Source of the DNA: Klebsormidium nitens
Lineage: Eukaryota > Streptophyta > Klebsormidiophyceae > Klebsormidiales > Klebsormidiaceae
Length of the DNA: 64,000 bases
Reading direction: 5' to 3'
Assembly (NCBI GenBank): GCA_000708835.1
Contig: DF237275.1
Location: forward strand, 33,404-97,403
The notes beneath the pieces are model-generated. The model did not search any database. It saw nothing but the letters and a program-made list of their open reading frames with translations, and had not been told where the DNA came from. The position numbers and the translations under genes are program-made. Below are positions 62,006-64,000 of this stretch, in pieces; position 1 is the stretch's first letter; every line of letters starts with the position of its first letter.

Positions 62006-64000
62006 TAATCGGTCGGGAGGTTCAGCCCCGGGCAGGAAGACCGGGCTTTTTTCAGTGTTGTCTTTTCACCGTCGGGAGCAGCCCGCCCCTCATACGGTGT
62101 CAGCTTTGGATTCAATGGGCAATGCCCGGATAGACGTAAGAGATTGAGAATAACGGGAACTTCCAAGTAGATTGTATCATAGTGGGAAGGTCTTTCGTCT
62201 CGAGTCACAGGTATCGTCAATTGGCAAGCAGCGTTGGAGTTGCTGAAAGTCAAAAGGATGCCAACAATTGATCCGACTTCAAGGGAAGGGTGGAGCGCCT
62301 TGGGGATGCAGGCCGAAAGACAGGTGCCATCACGGCGTCGATAAGGATCGTCTGTATCTTCGCGCTGAGCCATAGGGATGTCACGGTCCTCACCATTTTC
62401 TGTTTCTAGAGCAGCCCTAGACTGATTGGATTTGGTTCACATAGAAACGAACATGCATACCAGTGTTGTCGACAACCAATAACCTTAGCTCCACGTTCCC
62501 TTGTTTATGTGGCTCATGGTAGTGAGGATCTACTGTCCGTCTGTGAGCCCTTGCAAAGTCTCAAATTACACAGCGAGCCTGGGCATATGTACTATGGCGC
62601 TGCATATTCACAATTTATAAATATTCCACTGTTCAATAGATATCTGATCTGCTTTGAACCATATTAAAGGGTTACGATGCCGGGTAGTCTCGCTGATCAT
62701 TCATGTGTTATGTGCGCAGCTAGAGTTCAATGCCAGCTAGGTCGGACTGAGCTGAGCATTAGAATATACCGTATACGAACATACATGGTAGACCGCCCAG
62801 AAGGGCGGCGGGGGCTTGCCTCTCTGTGGTGCGACTGGGCAAAATTTTAAAGTTGCATGTCTGGAGTAGAACATTTTAAATGGCTTTATTCACGAAAGGG
62901 ATCGTGCTTTTGCGCGCACACGCTAAACGTCGTCCGTACACCACCTTGCGGTATGCACCCCAAGTAGTTGTGCAGTGCGTACCAGGCTACACAGCACTCT
63001 TCTTTCCGGGCACTGTAATCAATTCTGAAAATCCTTCACATACAGTTCTGAAGAAGTCCATCGCAGATAAGGGTGATTTGATTTTCCAATTCGGCATTAT
63101 GAGCCCGGGGTACTGTACAGTGTCAAGTGCTCGGCAGTGGGGTAAACCACAACTTGGCCGCATTTCGACCTTGGCTTGCAACGTGGCAGCTTTAGAGTAG
63201 GCCTGTTCGGAGAAATCGGAAAATCGAGGTCAAACGTTACATCGTTACGGTATCTCGCGGCAGCAGTCTCGCGTCCACGAACGATTCGGAACATTTAATC
63301 TGCGCAGCCGCGCGGCCCAGTCTGGGCTTGGACACAAACATGGTCTGGACTATATTAGGGGGATTCTGCGTACGTTTTCGTATCGAACACCACGCATGTT
63401 GAAATACCACCAGTCTGGAGATGCTTATATGCCGCAGAGCCACGTCGTACAGTGTCGCCCGACGCGCGGTTTCGTGGAATGCACCAGCTTGCTATTTTAC
63501 TTCATAAGGGAAGGGTCATTTTGAAGCTGTACCCCCCGTAGTAACTGTTGAGCCCTTTTCGATGGAGGACCCGTGTCCCCCCCCCTTCTTGACTTGCCTC
63601 GCTGGCTAAAGTCCCAAGTACCCCCCTCATGCCCTCTGAGCCTTGGAGGGTTTCAAGTCCCCCTCCCATTCAAAGGCTAAAAATTTCGAATATTTTCGCT
63701 GATCAAGAGCATCTACGAGACTTTTGTTCCTATCGATTCCTACAGCAAGCTAGTTGCAACTTCTTGCAAGGGCTTTTTGACCCGTTTGTAGAGAATATGC
63801 CTAAGAAAACAGGTGAAAATCCGCCCAAAGAGGCTCCATCGGGGCTCAAACTTAGGGATTTACCTCTCTGACCTTTGCTTTCCAAATCATGCAAAGGCTC
63901 CCCCCCAATGTAGCTTCGAGGATCTTCACAGGCTCTAAGTCCCCCCCGTGTCCCCCCCCCTTCATGACCCTCGAAACCAATCTTGGTCTAAGGTCCCCCC
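62006..64000. other. intergenic, downstream of GT61
   Basis: No gene could be supported. The last 430 bases have several runs of 6-9 C. A degenerate direct repeat (CCCGTGTCCCCCCC, CTTCNTGAC, CTCG, GGTCTAAGGTCCC-like) is present near 63570-63618 and near 63945-63997. Confidence 0.45.

Overview
This is nuclear DNA from a photosynthetic eukaryote of the green (streptophyte) lineage. Genes are split by many GT-AG and a few GC-AG introns, exons are GC-rich compared with introns and spacers, and the gene set is plant-type: an AMEIOTIC1/SWITCH1(DYAD)-type meiotic protein, a euAP2 transcription factor, ATR kinase, a P-class PPR protein, an SDIR1-type RING ligase, a plastid glucose-6-phosphate translocator and a GT61 glycosyltransferase. 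The compact layout of about nine genes in 64 kb, and the absence of a recognisable miR172 site in the AP2 gene, suggest a charophyte alga or a bryophyte rather than a seed plant. A Klebsormidium-like alga is my best guess, which the window alone cannot prove.

Layout, left to right: (1) DYAD/AM1-like gene, + strand, 402-7667, 12 exons. (2) Small intronless Cys-rich metallothionein, - strand, 9528-9812. (3) euAP2 factor with an EAR-like motif, + strand, 12562-16075, 7 exons. (4) ATR kinase, - strand, 32749 down to 17489, over 20 exons, interrupted by a 672-base run of N (19248-19919) inside the kinase domain. (5) PPR gene, - strand, about 40390 down to 34675. (6) TLS1/C9orf78-family splicing-associated protein, + strand, 41680-45550, 7 exons. 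(7) SDIR1-like RING-H2 protein, - strand, 50540-48150, 3 exons. (8) GPT-type plastid phosphate translocator, - strand, 55244-52092, 4 exons. (9) GT61 glycosyltransferase, + strand, 56421-62005, 7 exons. PPR/TLS1 and GPT/GT61 are head-to-head pairs about 1.2-1.3 kb apart. Every CDS was assembled by matching splice phases. The only unresolved junction is between the first exons of ATR.

The genes do not form an operon or pathway. ATR and the AM1-like gene both belong to genome maintenance or meiosis, but their proximity may be chance.

The most striking non-gene signal is a recurring intron architecture: the exon edge plus its splice site is copied in tandem into the adjoining intron. In GT61, intron 3 carries five further acceptor copies with a period near 96 bp, intron 5 carries two donor copies, and intron 6 carries about five donor copies. 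ATR shows the same with an acceptor-side exon fragment (21218-21646). Other signals are a near-perfect 34-bp inverted repeat just downstream of the PPR gene, three foldback or terminal-inverted-repeat elements without transposase, and three GC-AG introns supported by reading-frame continuity.
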